A stretch of 64,000 nucleotides of DNA from Streptococcus timonensis (GTDB taxonomy: Bacteria > Bacillota > Bacilli > Lactobacillales > Streptococcaceae), in NCBI RefSeq assembly GCF_900095845.1, contig NZ_FMIX01000003.1, positions 344,001 to 408,000 of the forward strand. The letters run 5' to 3'. The notes beneath the pieces were generated by a model. The model was given only the letters and a program-made list of their open reading frames with translations. It ran no database searches and had not been told where the DNA came from. This document shows positions 27,755 to 38,188 of the stretch, piece after piece. A program made the translations under genes and the position numbers. Position 1 is the first letter of the stretch. Every line of letters begins with the position of its first letter.

Positions 27755-29722
27755 ATGAAATCGAAAAAGTTGCTCGCAGTAGCAGGGATAACGATGAGTG
27801 CAGCTCTTCTTTTGGCGGCTTGTGGAAAGACAGAGAAAAAAGCAGATGCTCCTACAACATTTTCATACGTATATGCCATCGATCCATCAACATTGGACTA
27901 TAGCGTTACTAGTAAAAGTTCAACATCGGACGTCATTGCTAACTTGGTCGATGGACTTTTGGAAAATGACAAATACGGAAACTTGATTCCATCTCTTGCT
28001 GAAGACTGGTCGGTTTCACAAGACGGTTTGACCTATACTTACAAACTACGTAAAGGTGTCAAATGGTATACTTCTGAAGGTGAGGAGTACGCCGAGGTCA
28101 AGGCTCAAGACTTTGTGACTGGTTTGAAACATGCTGCTGATGGTAAGTCAGATGGCTTAACTCTGATCCAAGATTCTATCAAAGGTTTGGCAGAATACGT
28201 CAGTGGTGAAAGCAATGACTTTTCAACAGTTGGAGTTAAAGCAATTGACGACTACACTGTTCAATACACCTTGAACCAACCAGAAAGCTTCTGGAATTCC
28301 AAGGTGACAACGGCGACTATGCTTCCAGTTAATGAGGAATTCTTAAACTCTCAAGGTAAAGATTATGGTGCAGCAGCACCTTCAGGGATTCTCTATAATG
28401 GACCATATATTTTGAAGAACTTTACTTCAAAATCAGTGATCGAGTACGAAAAAAATCCAAATTATTGGGATAAAGATAATGTTAAGATTGACCACATCAA
28501 ACTTACTTTCTACGATGGATCTGACCAAGAATCATTGATTCGTAGTTTCTCATCAGGAGCCTATACAACAGCTCGTCTCTTCCCAACAAGTTCAAACTTT
28601 GATTCAACTAAGCAAGAATACGGGGATAAGATTGTCTATAGTCCGCAAGAAGCGACCAGCTATTACTTTACTTTCAACGTGAATCGTCAGTCTTACAATA
28701 AAACAGCAAAGACAGATGAAGCACAAAAGACTTCTACAAAAGAAGCGCTTCTCAACAAAAACTTCCGCCAGGCAATCAACTTTGCTCTTGACCGTCATTC
28801 TTACTCTGCTCAGATGAATGGTGAAGAAGGAGCGGACAAGATTATCCGTACCAGCCTTGTACCTTATGACTATGTTCAGGTCGGTGAAAAGACCTTCGGT
28901 GAATTGGCTCAAGAACAATTGGTAACATACGGAGATCAGTGGAAAGATGTAGCTTTGACAGATGGTAAAGATACCCTTTACAATCCAACAAAAGCAAAAG
29001 CTGCCTTTGAAAAAGCAAAATCAGAATTGCAAGCCAAGGGCGTAACCTTCCCAATCCATTTGGATATTCCAGTTGAACAGACAGATGTCATTGCTGTTCA
29101 ACAAACCAACTCCCTCAAACAATCTGTCGAAGCAGCGCTTGGAACTGAAAATGTTGTCATCGATGTGCTTCAAATGACAGATAATGAGAAAATGAGTATT
29201 ACTTCTCAAGCTAAGGTTCCTTCTCAAAAAGACTATGACTTGAACGGAACTGGTTGGGGACCAGACTATCAAGATCCAGCTACCTATCTAAATATCTTGG
29301 ATGCTAAGAAGGGTTCTGCCCTTAAACACTTGGGTATCACAAAAGGTAAAGATCCAGAAGTCATGGCTCAAGTTGGACTTGATGAGTACAAGAAACTTTT
29401 GGATGATGCGGCATCAGAAATAACCGACCTTAACAAACGCTATGAAAAATATGCTAAAGCACAAGCTTGGGTATCTGATAGCTCACTCCTCATTCCTGTT
29501 GCTTCTTCAGGTGGTTCTCCGACTGTGAGTCGTACAGTGCCATTTACAAAAGCCTACTCTCAAGTCGGAATTAAGGGTGATCCATTTGTATTCAAAGGTT
29601 TGGAATTGCAAAATGATATTGTAACCACTAAAGAATACGAAGAAGCCTTCAAGAAATGGCAAAAAGAGAAAATCGAAACAAATGCTAAATACCAAAAAGA
29701 GTTAGCGAACCACATTAAATAG
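27755..29722 (+). CDS. aliC: AliB-like oligopeptide-binding lipoprotein (AliC type)
   Basis: 655 aa peptide-binding protein of the OppA/SBP_bac_5 family, which captures extracellular peptides for the Ami ABC importer. Signal peptide with lipobox LAAC, Cys23 lipidated. Family marks: DPSTLDYSVTS, NLVDGLLENDKYGNLIPSLAEDW, LTYTYKLRKGVKW and NKNFRQAINFALDR. TATAAT at 27718 is the promoter -10 and AAAGGAG precedes the ATG. Its place between dexB and the capsule genes corresponds to aliB-like ORF1 (aliC) of non-encapsulated pneumococci and oral streptococci. The name rests on position; a sequence comparison would decide. Confidence 0.82.
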   Translation: MKSKKLLAVAGITMSAALLLAACGKTEKKADAPTTFSYVYAIDPSTLDYSVTSKSSTSDVIANLVDGLLENDKYGNLIPSLAEDWSVSQDGLTYTYKLRKGVKWYTSEGEEYAEVKAQDFVTGLKHAADGKSDGLTLIQDSIKGLAEYVSGESNDFSTVGVKAIDDYTVQYTLNQPESFWNSKVTTATMLPVNEEFLNSQGKDYGAAAPSGILYNGPYILKNFTSKSVIEYEKNPNYWDKDNVKIDHIKLTFYDGSDQESLIRSFSSGAYTTARLFPTSSNFDSTKQEYGDKIVYSPQEATSYYFTFNVNRQSYNKTAKTDEAQKTSTKEALLNKNFRQAINFALDRHSYSAQMNGEEGADKIIRTSLVPYDYVQVGEKTFGELAQEQLVTYGDQWKDVALTDGKDTLYNPTKAKAAFEKAKSELQAKGVTFPIHLDIPVEQTDVIAVQQTNSLKQSVEAALGTENVVIDVLQMTDNEKMSITSQAKVPSQKDYDLNGTGWGPDYQDPATYLNILDAKKGSALKHLGITKGKDPEVMAQVGLDEYKKLLDDAASEITDLNKRYEKYAKAQAWVSDSSLLIPVASSGGSPTVSRTVPFTKAYSQVGIKGDPFVFKGLELQNDIVTTKEYEEAFKKWQKEKIETNAKYQKELANHIK

Positions 29723-29742
29723 CCTTCATAAAATATATCTTG

Positions 29743-29781
29743 ACAAAGAATTCCTAATACAATTAGGAGTTCTTTGTTTTT
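29743..29781 (+). terminator. Terminator of aliC
   Basis: ACAAAGAATTCCTAAT / ATTAGGAGTTCTTTGT, a 16-bp stem (one mismatch) with a 3-nt loop and a T-run. Confidence 0.85.
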
Positions 29782-29894
29782 ATATAAGAATAACTGCTCG
29801 TAATGTCAAAAAATTATATAACTTTACTTTTTAGCCAAAATTTGATAAAATGACTACATGTTATAAAATCTAACATAAAAGGAGAAGATGAATC

Positions 29895-31853
29895 ATGAGA
29901 CTTAAAAAACGCTTATTGGGAGCGGGTTTAACTCTTGCTACTACTGTATTGCTGGCAGCTTGTGGTCAGTCTGCATCGGACGATAAGACCTACTCATCGA
30001 CATTTGGTGCTGATCCAACTACTTTTAACTATCTTTTGGATTATTCTGGTGACAATACCAATGTCATCACCAACTTAGTAGATGGTCTTTTGGAAAATGA
30101 CAGCTATGGGAATCTGGTTCCTGCTCTTGCAGAGGATTGGAGTGTCTCAAAGGATGGTCTGACCTATACTTATAAACTTCGCCAAGATGCTAAGTGGTTC
30201 ACTGCTGATGGGGAGGAATATGCGCCTATCAAAGCTCAGGATTTTGTGACTGGTATCAAATACGCTGCTGATAATAAGAGTCAAGCGCTAGATTTGATTC
30301 AAAACTCAATCAAAGGTTTGGATGATTATGTGACAGGGGCAAACTCAGACTTTTCAAATGTTGGTGTCAAAGCCGTAGACGACTATACTGTCCAATACAC
30401 CTTGACACGTCCAGAGAGTTTCTGGAATTCTAAGACAACTAATAGCATCTTGTTCCCGGTTAATGAAGAATTCTTGACTTCTAAAGACAAAGAATTTGGA
30501 GAATTAAAACCAGACAGTATCCTCTACAGTGGTCCTTATTTGTTAAAAGAATTTACATCTAAATCATCACTTGAGTATACGAAAAACCCTCATTACTATG
30601 ATCAAGAAAAAGTGACGATTGAAAGAGTTAAGTTGGCTTATGTTGATGGTTCTGACCAAGATATGACGATTCGTAACTTTGAGAGTGGAGCCTACTCGTC
30701 TGCAGGTGTCTACCCAAATAGTTCAAATTTCGCCAAGACCAAAGAAAAATACAAGGACAATATCGTCTATAGCTTACAAGGTGCGACTTCTTGGTACTAT
30801 AACTTTAACGTAAATCGTCAAGCCTATAACCATACAGCTAAGACAAGCGATGAGCAGAAACAAGCTACAAAAACTGCGATTTTAAATAAAAATTTCCGTC
30901 AAGCTATTAACTTCGCCCTTGATCGTACAGCTTACTCAGCTCAGTCTAATGGGGAAGAGGCTGCTAAAAATACTCTTCGTAACACACTTGTGCCACCTAC
31001 TTTTGTACAAGTAGGAGATAAAACTTTCGGTGAGACAGTTTCCTCTAAGTTGGTGAATTACGGCACAGAATGGACTAATATGAATCTTGAAGATGCCCAA
31101 GATGGTTACTTCAACAAAGAAAAAGCACAAGCTCAATTTGCAGAAGCTAAAAAAGAACTTGAGGCTCAAGGTGTAACTTTCCCGATTCATTTAGATTTGC
31201 CAGTGGATCAGGTCAACAAAAGCTTGCTTCCTAAGCTTTATTCACTTAAACAATCTGTGGAATCTACTCTTGGAGAGGAAAATGTAGTGATTGATGTAGT
31301 TTTAGTTTCAACTGAAGACTATGCCAATGCGACTTTCCAAGCACCGACGCCAGCTGATCATGACTATGATTTGAACTTGGATGGATGGTCACCAGACTAC
31401 CAAGATCCATCGACTTACCTCAATCCTTTCAACGCAGAAGATGGTTTCTATCTTAAGATTTTGGGACTTGATCCAAGTAAGGATGCTGACAAGATTACAA
31501 GTCTTGGAATGGATCAATATACTCAGAAATTGAAAGCGGCAGATGCAGAAAGCTCAGATGTAGCAAAACGTTATGAAAATTATGCAGATGCACAAGCTTG
31601 GTTGATTGACAGTTCACTTCTTATTCCTGTGAATTCAGATGGTGGCGTAGCTTCAGTGACCCGCGTGACGCCATTTACACGAGCCTACTCACTTGTTGGA
31701 ATCAAAGGAACTGGAAGCAACTACAAATACATGAGACTGCAGAAAGATGTGGTTACCATTGCACAATTTGACGAAGCTAAAGCCAAATGGGAACAAGAAC
31801 GCAAAAAATCAGTCGAAAAGAATCAAAAAGAGCTTGAAAATCACGTCAAATAA
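29895..31853 (+). CDS. aliD: AliB-like oligopeptide-binding lipoprotein (AliD type)
   Basis: 652 aa, clearly a relative of the preceding gene (shared NLVDGLLEND.YGNL.P.LAEDWSVS, NKNFRQAINFALDR and the LDGWSPDYQDPSTYLNPF region), but different enough in the ligand-contact loops to bind other peptides. Signal peptide with lipobox LAAC (Cys23). It has its own promoter region and a terminator on both sides, so it is not in an operon with aliC. In pneumococcal relatives the equivalent aliB-like ORF2 (aliD) binds peptides and affects competence and colonisation; the assignment is by position. Confidence 0.82.
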   Translation: MRLKKRLLGAGLTLATTVLLAACGQSASDDKTYSSTFGADPTTFNYLLDYSGDNTNVITNLVDGLLENDSYGNLVPALAEDWSVSKDGLTYTYKLRQDAKWFTADGEEYAPIKAQDFVTGIKYAADNKSQALDLIQNSIKGLDDYVTGANSDFSNVGVKAVDDYTVQYTLTRPESFWNSKTTNSILFPVNEEFLTSKDKEFGELKPDSILYSGPYLLKEFTSKSSLEYTKNPHYYDQEKVTIERVKLAYVDGSDQDMTIRNFESGAYSSAGVYPNSSNFAKTKEKYKDNIVYSLQGATSWYYNFNVNRQAYNHTAKTSDEQKQATKTAILNKNFRQAINFALDRTAYSAQSNGEEAAKNTLRNTLVPPTFVQVGDKTFGETVSSKLVNYGTEWTNMNLEDAQDGYFNKEKAQAQFAEAKKELEAQGVTFPIHLDLPVDQVNKSLLPKLYSLKQSVESTLGEENVVIDVVLVSTEDYANATFQAPTPADHDYDLNLDGWSPDYQDPSTYLNPFNAEDGFYLKILGLDPSKDADKITSLGMDQYTQKLKAADAESSDVAKRYENYADAQAWLIDSSLLIPVNSDGGVASVTRVTPFTRAYSLVGIKGTGSNYKYMRLQKDVVTIAQFDEAKAKWEQERKKSVEKNQKELENHVK

Positions 31854-31855
31854 AT

Positions 31856-31888
31856 ATAAAAGAGTTTCTCTTGGAGAAGCTCTTTTAT
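31856..31888. terminator. Terminator of aliD
   Basis: ATAAAAGAGTTTCTC / GAGAAGCTCTTTTAT, near-perfect 15-bp stem with a 3-nt loop. Confidence 0.8.
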
Positions 31889-31967
31889 TTGTGATAAGGC
31901 GATAAAATATTTATTATAAATTTAAACGTTATCAAGTTATATGTTAATAGCCTTGAGGACTAGTTTA

Positions 31968-31976
31968 TGATATAAT
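31968..31976 (+). promoter_or_regulatory. Capsule operon promoter (extended -10)
   Basis: TGATATAAT is an extended -10 element about 30 bp before the wzg GTG start. No good -35 is seen at the standard distance, as expected for extended -10 promoters. The whole wzg-rmlD string could be transcribed from here. Confidence 0.55.
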
Positions 31977-32005
31977 GAAGTTAAAAAGTTATTTAGAGGT
32001 GAAAC

Positions 32006-33451
32006 GTGAGTAAACGTTCAAAATTAAGTAAATCTGGTAAAGTTCAGCAGAGCTTCAACATTGGTTTCTTTGTAATCTATGTAGTTCTTGCTTGTTTTTT
32101 ATTGTTTTTAGTATATCGTTATCATATTCTGGCTGTCAGTAACTTGAATATTATTCTGACAGCTGTTATTGTGTTGATTGCATTGGTGTTTTTAACTTTA
32201 ATCATTAAGAAAAAAGCTAAGATTTTCACCATGATAAGTCTCATCATTTCAATTGCTTTAAGTTTAGCTGCTTTAGTTGGAGTCCAACAGTTTGTCAGCT
32301 TAGCAAATCAATTTAATGCTTCGTCTAATTATTCAAGTTATTCGATGAGTATAGCTGTTTTAGCAGATAGTGAGATAGATGACATTTCTCAATTGACAAG
32401 CCTTGCGGCTCCTATGGCGACTGATGGTGAGAATATTCATAAACTTATAGATGATATCAAAGCAAGTCATAGTAAAGAACTGACTATTGAGGAGGTTAGT
32501 TCTTATCAAGCGGCATATAAGAGCTTGCTTGCTGGCCAAACAAAAGCAATTGTCTTAAATGGTGCATTTGAAAATCTGATTGAACAAGAAGATCCAAATT
32601 ATGCTAAAAAAATTAAAAAGATTTATACCAAGGATCTAACAAAGACAGTTGAAGCTCCTAAAGTGGCAACAAATAATACCTTTAATGTCTATATTAGCGG
32701 GATTGATACCTATGGTCCAATAAGTTCCGTATCACGTTCAGATGTCAATATCATTATGACCGTCAATCAGGATACTAAGAAAATTCTATTGACGACAACG
32801 CCTCGAGATGCCTATGTGTCGATTGCTGATGGTGGGAATAATCAAAAAGATAAACTGACACATGCGGGGATTTATGGGGTGGATGCTTCTATTCATACCT
32901 TGGAAAATCTCTATGACATTGAATTGAATTATTATGCTCGTCTCAATTTTACTTCTTTCTTGAAATTGATAGACCTTCTGGGAGGTGTAGATGTATACAA
33001 CGACCAAGAATTCACGTCACGTCATGGCAATTATCATTTCCCAGTTGGAAATGTGCATCTAGACTCTGAGCAAGCTTTAGGTTTTGTTAGAGAACGTTAT
33101 TCATTAGCAAATGGTGATGGCGATCGTGGTCGTAATCATCAAAAAGTGATTGCTGCTATTATTCAAAAATTGACCTCTGCAGAAGCCTTGAAAAATTATG
33201 ATGCCATTATCCAAGGTCTACAGTCTTCGGTTCAAACCAATATGCCACCAGAAACTATGGTTGGGCTAGTCAATTCTCAACTAGCAAATGGCGGCAAATA
33301 TACTGTTACAACTCAAGATTTAAAGGGAACTGGTCGTATGGATCTTCCTTCATATGCAATGCCAGATAGTGCCTTGTATATGTTAGAAGTGGATCAGAAT
33401 AGTTTGGAAGCAAGCAAGACAGCTATTAAAGATATCATGGAAGGGAAATAA
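32006..33451 (+). CDS. wzg: LytR-CpsA-Psr family protein Wzg (CpsA)
   Basis: 481 aa. Three N-terminal membrane segments (about 15-90) are followed by a DNA_PPF accessory domain and the LCP domain outside the cell: [48 protein letters not shown] and [23 protein letters not shown] hold the conserved Asp and Arg residues that bind lipid pyrophosphate. LCP enzymes attach polysaccharide to peptidoglycan. It starts with GTG, with AGAGGTGAA upstream. First gene of the polysaccharide operon. Confidence 0.95.
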   Translation: MSKRSKLSKSGKVQQSFNIGFFVIYVVLACFLLFLVYRYHILAVSNLNIILTAVIVLIALVFLTLIIKKKAKIFTMISLIISIALSLAALVGVQQFVSLANQFNASSNYSSYSMSIAVLADSEIDDISQLTSLAAPMATDGENIHKLIDDIKASHSKELTIEEVSSYQAAYKSLLAGQTKAIVLNGAFENLIEQEDPNYAKKIKKIYTKDLTKTVEAPKVATNNTFNVYISGIDTYGPISSVSRSDVNIIMTVNQDTKKILLTTTPRDAYVSIADGGNNQKDKLTHAGIYGVDASIHTLENLYDIELNYYARLNFTSFLKLIDLLGGVDVYNDQEFTSRHGNYHFPVGNVHLDSEQALGFVRERYSLANGDGDRGRNHQKVIAAIIQKLTSAEALKNYDAIIQGLQSSVQTNMPPETMVGLVNSQLANGGKYTVTTQDLKGTGRMDLPSYAMPDSALYMLEVDQNSLEASKTAIKDIMEGK

Positions 33452-33452
33452 A

Positions 33453-34184
33453 ATGATTGACATCCATTCACACATAGTTTTTGATGTCGATGATGGGCCT
33501 AAAACTATAGAAGATAGTCGAGCATTGCTTGAAGAGGCATATGCACAAGGGGTTCGGACTATTGTTTCAACTTCTCATCGACGAAAGGGAATGTTTGAGA
33601 CGCCAGAAGATAAGATTGCTGCTAATTTTAAAATCGTTCAGGAACTGTCTAAGGAGATAGCTCCTGACCTAACAATCTTATACGGTGCTGAAATCTATTT
33701 TACTAGCGACATCCTAGATAAATTAGAAAATCACATCATCCCTAAACTCAATGATACACGTTATGCCTTGATTGAATTTAGTATGAATACACCTTATCGT
33801 GAGATTCACAGCGCCTTGTCTAAGGTTCTCATGTTAGGAATAACGCCTGTGATTGCTCATATCGAACGCTACCACGCCTTGGAAAATGATGAAAAAAGAG
33901 TGAGAGAGCTTATCAATATGGGATGTTACACGCAAATTAATAGTTCGAGTATTCTAAAGCCAAAACTATTTGGCGATACCTATAAGTTTATGAAAAAACG
34001 AGCTCGCTATTTTTTAGATAGAGATCTAGTTCATATCGTGGCAAGTGACATGCATAACCTAGTTGATCGACAACCTTATATGAAGGAAGCCTACGAATTG
34101 GTTAGCAAAAAGTATGGCCAAGAAAAAGCCCATGAGCTTTTTACAACCAATCCTGCAAAAGTGATTAAAAATCAAATATTATAG
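33453..34184 (+). CDS. wzh: Protein-tyrosine phosphatase Wzh (CpsB), PHP domain
   Basis: 243 aa manganese-dependent phosphatase that removes phosphate from the Tyr tail of Wze and so controls chain length and amount. PHP motifs: [16 protein letters not shown] (His5, His7), [18 protein letters not shown] and VASDMHNL. It begins one base after the wzg stop with an overlapping ribosome-binding site (GGAAGGGAAAT), indicating translational coupling. Confidence 0.95.
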   Translation: MIDIHSHIVFDVDDGPKTIEDSRALLEEAYAQGVRTIVSTSHRRKGMFETPEDKIAANFKIVQELSKEIAPDLTILYGAEIYFTSDILDKLENHIIPKLNDTRYALIEFSMNTPYREIHSALSKVLMLGITPVIAHIERYHALENDEKRVRELINMGCYTQINSSSILKPKLFGDTYKFMKKRARYFLDRDLVHIVASDMHNLVDRQPYMKEAYELVSKKYGQEKAHELFTTNPAKVIKNQIL

Positions 34185-34192
34185 GAGTTACA

Positions 34193-34885
34193 ATGAAAGA
34201 CAAAGATAGAATCGAAATTGATGTAGTACAAATGTTAAAAGTATTGTGGAAGCGTAAATTATATATCGCTCTAGCAGCTATTGTTACAGGAGCTATTGCT
34301 TTTGCCTATAGTTCGTTTGTTGTTAAGCCTGAATATACAAGTACTACACGTATCTACGTTGTTAATAGAAATCAAGGGGATAAACCTGGATTGACTAACC
34401 AAGATTTGCAAGCAGGTTCTTACTTGGTAAAAGACTACCGTGAGATTATCCTTTCTCAGGATGTATTAGAAAAAGTAGTGGCTGAGCAAGGATTAAATTT
34501 TGATGCGAAAGCTCTTGCTAGAAAAATTCAAGTAACAGTTCCGGCAGATACACGTATTGTGTCAATTTCTGTACGTGACAGTAAACCTGAAGAAGCAAGC
34601 CGTATTGCAAATGCTCTTCGAGAAGTAGCTGCTCAAAAAATTATTTCTGTTACGAAAGTATCAGATGTGACGACCTTGGAAGAAGCTCGTCCTGCTATAT
34701 CACCATCTTCTCCAAACATTCGTCGCAACACAATCTTGGGTGTAGGTGCAGGAGCAAGTGTTGTGATTCTATTGGCTCTATTAGTTGAACTAATGGATGA
34801 TCGAGTGAAACGTCCAGAAGATATTGAAGAAGTAATGCATCTCTCTCTTTTGGGAGTTATTCCAAATCTAGAGAAATTAAAGTAA
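34193..34885 (+). CDS. wzd: Polysaccharide chain-length regulator Wzd (CpsC)
   Basis: 230 aa Wzz-type membrane adaptor with two membrane segments (about 22-42 and 178-199) around an outer loop; the Pro-rich region near the second segment ([14 protein letters not shown]) is typical. It activates the kinase Wze, whose gene follows 10 bp later, and together they form the split Gram-positive BY-kinase. Confidence 0.95.
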   Translation: MKDKDRIEIDVVQMLKVLWKRKLYIALAAIVTGAIAFAYSSFVVKPEYTSTTRIYVVNRNQGDKPGLTNQDLQAGSYLVKDYREIILSQDVLEKVVAEQGLNFDAKALARKIQVTVPADTRIVSISVRDSKPEEASRIANALREVAAQKIISVTKVSDVTTLEEARPAISPSSPNIRRNTILGVGAGASVVILLALLVELMDDRVKRPEDIEEVMHLSLLGVIPNLEKLK

Positions 34886-34895
34886 GGGAGTAAAC

Positions 34896-35597
34896 ATGGC
34901 AAAGTTAGAATTATCAGAAAAACGCCAAGCGTTTGTAAAAAAAGCAGAAGAATACTACAACGCTCTACGTACAAATATTCAATTGAGTGGAGATAAGTTA
35001 AAGGTTATTGCAGTATCTTCAGTTAGACCTGGAGAAGGAAAATCTACGACATCAACCAACATTGCCTGGGCTTTTGCGCGTGCTGGCTACAAAACGCTCC
35101 TTATTGATGCAGATATTCGAAATTCTGTTATGTCTGGGGTCTTCATGTCAACCGAAAAAATCACTGGTTTGACAGACTACTTGTCGGGTACAAAAGATTT
35201 GTCGCATGGTTTATGTGAGACAAATGTGGAGAATTTATTTGTTATCCAGTCTGGAGCTATTTCTCCTAACCCGACCGCTCTTCTTCAAAGTGAAAAATTT
35301 GAAGTCATGATAGAAACACTTCGCAAGTATTTTGATTACATTATTGTAGATACAGCTCCAATTGGAGTAGTTATTGATGCTGCGATTATTGCTCAAAAAT
35401 GTGATGCCTCTATTTTAGTAACGGAGGCTTCTGTTACAAAGCGTAGAGAAGTTCAAAAAGCTAAGACACAATTAGAACAGACAGGCGTACCGTTCTTGGG
35501 AGTTATTTTGAATAAATTCAATATCCATCTTGAAAAGTATGGTACTTACGGTACATATGGCGGATATGGGAATTACGGTGCCTACGGTAAAAAATAA
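34896..35597 (+). CDS. wze: Tyrosine autokinase Wze (CpsD)
   Basis: 233 aa cytoplasmic BY-kinase. Walker A is at 44-51 (RPGEGKST, Lys49), Walker A' at LLIDADIR (68-75) and Walker B at IIVDTAP (149-155). The C-terminal tail has tyrosines at 215, 218, 221, 224, 227 and 230, one every third residue, as autophosphorylation sites. It partners with Wzd and is dephosphorylated by Wzh. Confidence 0.96.
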   Translation: MAKLELSEKRQAFVKKAEEYYNALRTNIQLSGDKLKVIAVSSVRPGEGKSTTSTNIAWAFARAGYKTLLIDADIRNSVMSGVFMSTEKITGLTDYLSGTKDLSHGLCETNVENLFVIQSGAISPNPTALLQSEKFEVMIETLRKYFDYIIVDTAPIGVVIDAAIIAQKCDASILVTEASVTKRREVQKAKTQLEQTGVPFLGVILNKFNIHLEKYGTYGTYGGYGNYGAYGKK

Positions 35598-35612
35598 GTT
35601 TAGGGAGGAAAT

Positions 35613-36983
35613 ATGGAAGGAAGGGGTTTCTATAACGTAACTCTAGCGTTTTTGCAGAGTATACTCGTTAGTGTATTAGCTTATATACTGATTTCTGTTA
35701 CAGAGACAGAGATTGTTGCAAAAACTGTGTTTGTCCTTTACTTTCTTCACTTTGCTGCCTTCTACATTAGTGGCTATGGTAAGGATTTTTTCAAGCGAAG
35801 TCAGTCGGTTGAATTGATAGAGACAGTAAAATACATCATCTTTTTTGCCTTGTTAATTAGTTTCTCTAGTTTTTTCCTGAAAGACCAATTTGTTATTTCT
35901 AGAAGGGGAATGATTTATTTCCTTTCTTTATTCGGGATTCTAAATTATATTCTTAGTTTTGTTATTAAAAAATATTGGGTTCAATTTAATCATAATTTAA
36001 AAGGGAGCCGAAAGATTCTTTTGATAACAGCTACATCTCGCATTGAGAAGGTGATAGAGCGTCTTTTAACAGCCAGTGACGTCACGGGTAAGTTAGTAGC
36101 TGTAAGTGTACTAGATAAACCTGATTTTAAACATGATAAGGTTACTGTTGTTTCACCCAAAAATCTCATTAATTATGCAACTCATGAGGTAGTAGACGAA
36201 GTCTTTGTGAACCTACCTAGTGAGGATTATGATATTGGTAGCATTATTTCACAATTTGAAACGATGGGAATTGATGTTACTGTTAATTTAAATGCCTTTG
36301 ATAAGAATTTAGGTAGAAATAAACAGATCCATGAGATGGCTGGATTGAATGTAGTAACTTTTTCTACAAACTTATATAAACCAAGCCACATAGTTGCCAA
36401 ACGAATTATTGATATTTTAGGGGCAATTGTTGGGCTCATCATTTGTGGACTGGTAAGTATTGTCCTTGTCCCAATGATTCGAAAAGATGGTGGACCGGCA
36501 ATCTTTTCTCAAACCCGAGTCGGTAAAAATGGTCGCTATTTCACTTTCTATAAATTCCGATCTATGAGGATAGATGCAGAAGAAATCAAGCAGCAATTGA
36601 TGGATCAAAATACCATGCAAGGTGGTATGTTTAAAATGGATAATGATCCTCGTGTTACAAAAATTGGTCGCTTTATACGTAAAACTAGTATTGACGAATT
36701 GCCACAGTTTTGGAATGTACTGATTGGGGACATGAGCCTAGTAGGGACTCGCCCTCCAACAGTGGATGAATATGAAAAGTATACGCCTGAGCAGAAACGT
36801 CGATTGAGTTTTAAACCAGGCATTACTGGGCTATGGCAAATTAGTGGTCGAAGTGGGATAACCAACTTTGACGATGTTGTCAAACTAGATGTAGCTTATA
36901 TCGATGATTGGACAATTTGGAAAGACTTCGAGATATTATTAAAGACGATAAAAGTTGTGTTGGTAAGAGATGGAGCTAAGTGA
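35613..36983 (+). CDS. wchA: Undecaprenyl-phosphate glucose phosphotransferase WchA (CpsE)
   Basis: 456 aa initiating transferase that puts glucose-1-phosphate on undecaprenyl phosphate. Four N-terminal membrane segments, a nucleotide-binding-like middle (CoA-binding fold), a fifth membrane segment ([18 protein letters not shown]) and the C-terminal catalytic domain with [46 protein letters not shown] and [14 protein letters not shown]. This domain is specific for polyprenol phosphate hexose transferases; glucose is inferred from the WchA family. Confidence 0.93.
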   Translation: MEGRGFYNVTLAFLQSILVSVLAYILISVTETEIVAKTVFVLYFLHFAAFYISGYGKDFFKRSQSVELIETVKYIIFFALLISFSSFFLKDQFVISRRGMIYFLSLFGILNYILSFVIKKYWVQFNHNLKGSRKILLITATSRIEKVIERLLTASDVTGKLVAVSVLDKPDFKHDKVTVVSPKNLINYATHEVVDEVFVNLPSEDYDIGSIISQFETMGIDVTVNLNAFDKNLGRNKQIHEMAGLNVVTFSTNLYKPSHIVAKRIIDILGAIVGLIICGLVSIVLVPMIRKDGGPAIFSQTRVGKNGRYFTFYKFRSMRIDAEEIKQQLMDQNTMQGGMFKMDNDPRVTKIGRFIRKTSIDELPQFWNVLIGDMSLVGTRPPTVDEYEKYTPEQKRRLSFKPGITGLWQISGRSGITNFDDVVKLDVAYIDDWTIWKDFEILLKTIKVVLVRDGAK

Positions 36984-37013
36984 TTCTATGAACTCCACGC
37001 TACTAGGAGAAAA

Positions 37014-38186
37014 ATGAAACAGTCAGTTTATATCATTGGTTCAAAAGGAATTCCTGCAAATTATGGGGGATTCGAAACCTTTGTTGAAAAATTAACAGAA
37101 TATCAAAAAGACAACAATATACAATATTATGTTGCTTGCATGCGGGAGAATTCAGCTAAGTCAGGGATTACAGCTGATCAATTTGAGCACAATGGGGCGG
37201 TTTGTTTTAATATTGATGTACCAAACATTGGGCCTGCTCGGGCAATCGCCTATGACATTGCCGCAGTCAATAAGGCTATCGAATTAGCCAAGTTTAACAA
37301 GGATGAGGCTCCAATTTTTTACATTCTAGCTTGCCGTATAGGTCCCTTTATTTCAGGAATTAAAAAGAAAATAGAAGCTATCGGTGGCACCCTTATGGTC
37401 AATCCGGATGGGCATGAGTGGTTGCGTGCGAAGTGGAGCCTTCCAGTTCGCAAGTATTGGAAGTTCTCTGAGCAGCTCATGGTTAAACAAGCCGATCTTT
37501 TGATTTGTGATAGTAAGAATATAGAATCATATATCCAAAAAGACTATGCTAAGTATCAGCCTCAAACTACCTATATAGCCTATGGGACAGATACAAGTAA
37601 GTCTGTCTTGAATAAAGAGGATGAGAAAGTACGGACTTGGTTTGGTGAAAAACAAGTTTCGGAAGGCAACTACTATCTTGTGGTAGGTCGTTTTGTACCA
37701 GAAAATAACTATGAAGCCATGATTCGTGGTTTTATGCAATCAAATTCTAAAAAAGATTTTATTCTTATTACAAATGTAGAACAAAACAAGTTTTATGAGC
37801 AGTTGCGCTCGGATACAGGGTTTGATCAAGATCCTCGTGTGAAGTTTGTAGGGACTGTTTATGATCAAGAATTGCTCAAATATATTCGTGAGAATGCTTT
37901 TGCATACTTCCATGGTCACGAGGTAGGGGGGACCAATCCGTCATTACTTGAGGCTCTTGAGTCCACTAAACTTAACCTCTTATTGGATGTTGGTTTTAAC
38001 CGTGAAGTGGGTGAAGAGGGAGCTCTCTATTGGAAGAAAGACCAATTGGCAAATGTCATTAATCAAGCTGAACAATTAGATAATCAAGCTATCGAGGTTC
38101 TCAATCAAAAGTCAAGTGGTCGTATCGAAGAAGCCTTTACATGGGATAAGATTGTTACAAACTACGAGAAAGTATTTAAAGGATAA
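37014..38186 (+). CDS. wchF: Rhamnosyltransferase WchF (DUF1972 / GT4)
   Basis: 390 aa. The N terminus IIGSKGIPANYGGFETFVEKL is the DUF1972 signature of WchF/Cps2T-type enzymes, which add L-rhamnose to lipid-linked glucose as second sugar. The C-terminal GT4 nucleotide-binding half is visible (VGRFVPENNYEAMIRGF, GHEVGGTNPSLLEALES). AGGAGAAAA precedes the ATG. The dTDP-rhamnose genes rmlACBD at the end of the locus supply the donor. Confidence 0.87.
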   Translation: MKQSVYIIGSKGIPANYGGFETFVEKLTEYQKDNNIQYYVACMRENSAKSGITADQFEHNGAVCFNIDVPNIGPARAIAYDIAAVNKAIELAKFNKDEAPIFYILACRIGPFISGIKKKIEAIGGTLMVNPDGHEWLRAKWSLPVRKYWKFSEQLMVKQADLLICDSKNIESYIQKDYAKYQPQTTYIAYGTDTSKSVLNKEDEKVRTWFGEKQVSEGNYYLVVGRFVPENNYEAMIRGFMQSNSKKDFILITNVEQNKFYEQLRSDTGFDQDPRVKFVGTVYDQELLKYIRENAFAYFHGHEVGGTNPSLLEALESTKLNLLLDVGFNREVGEEGALYWKKDQLANVINQAEQLDNQAIEVLNQKSSGRIEEAFTWDKIVTNYEKVFKG

Positions 38187-38188
38187 AA

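Noticed and set aside
27619..27903. 94-codon frame before aliC
   Set aside because: It begins in the dexB terminator and overlaps the aliC start and signal peptide in another frame.
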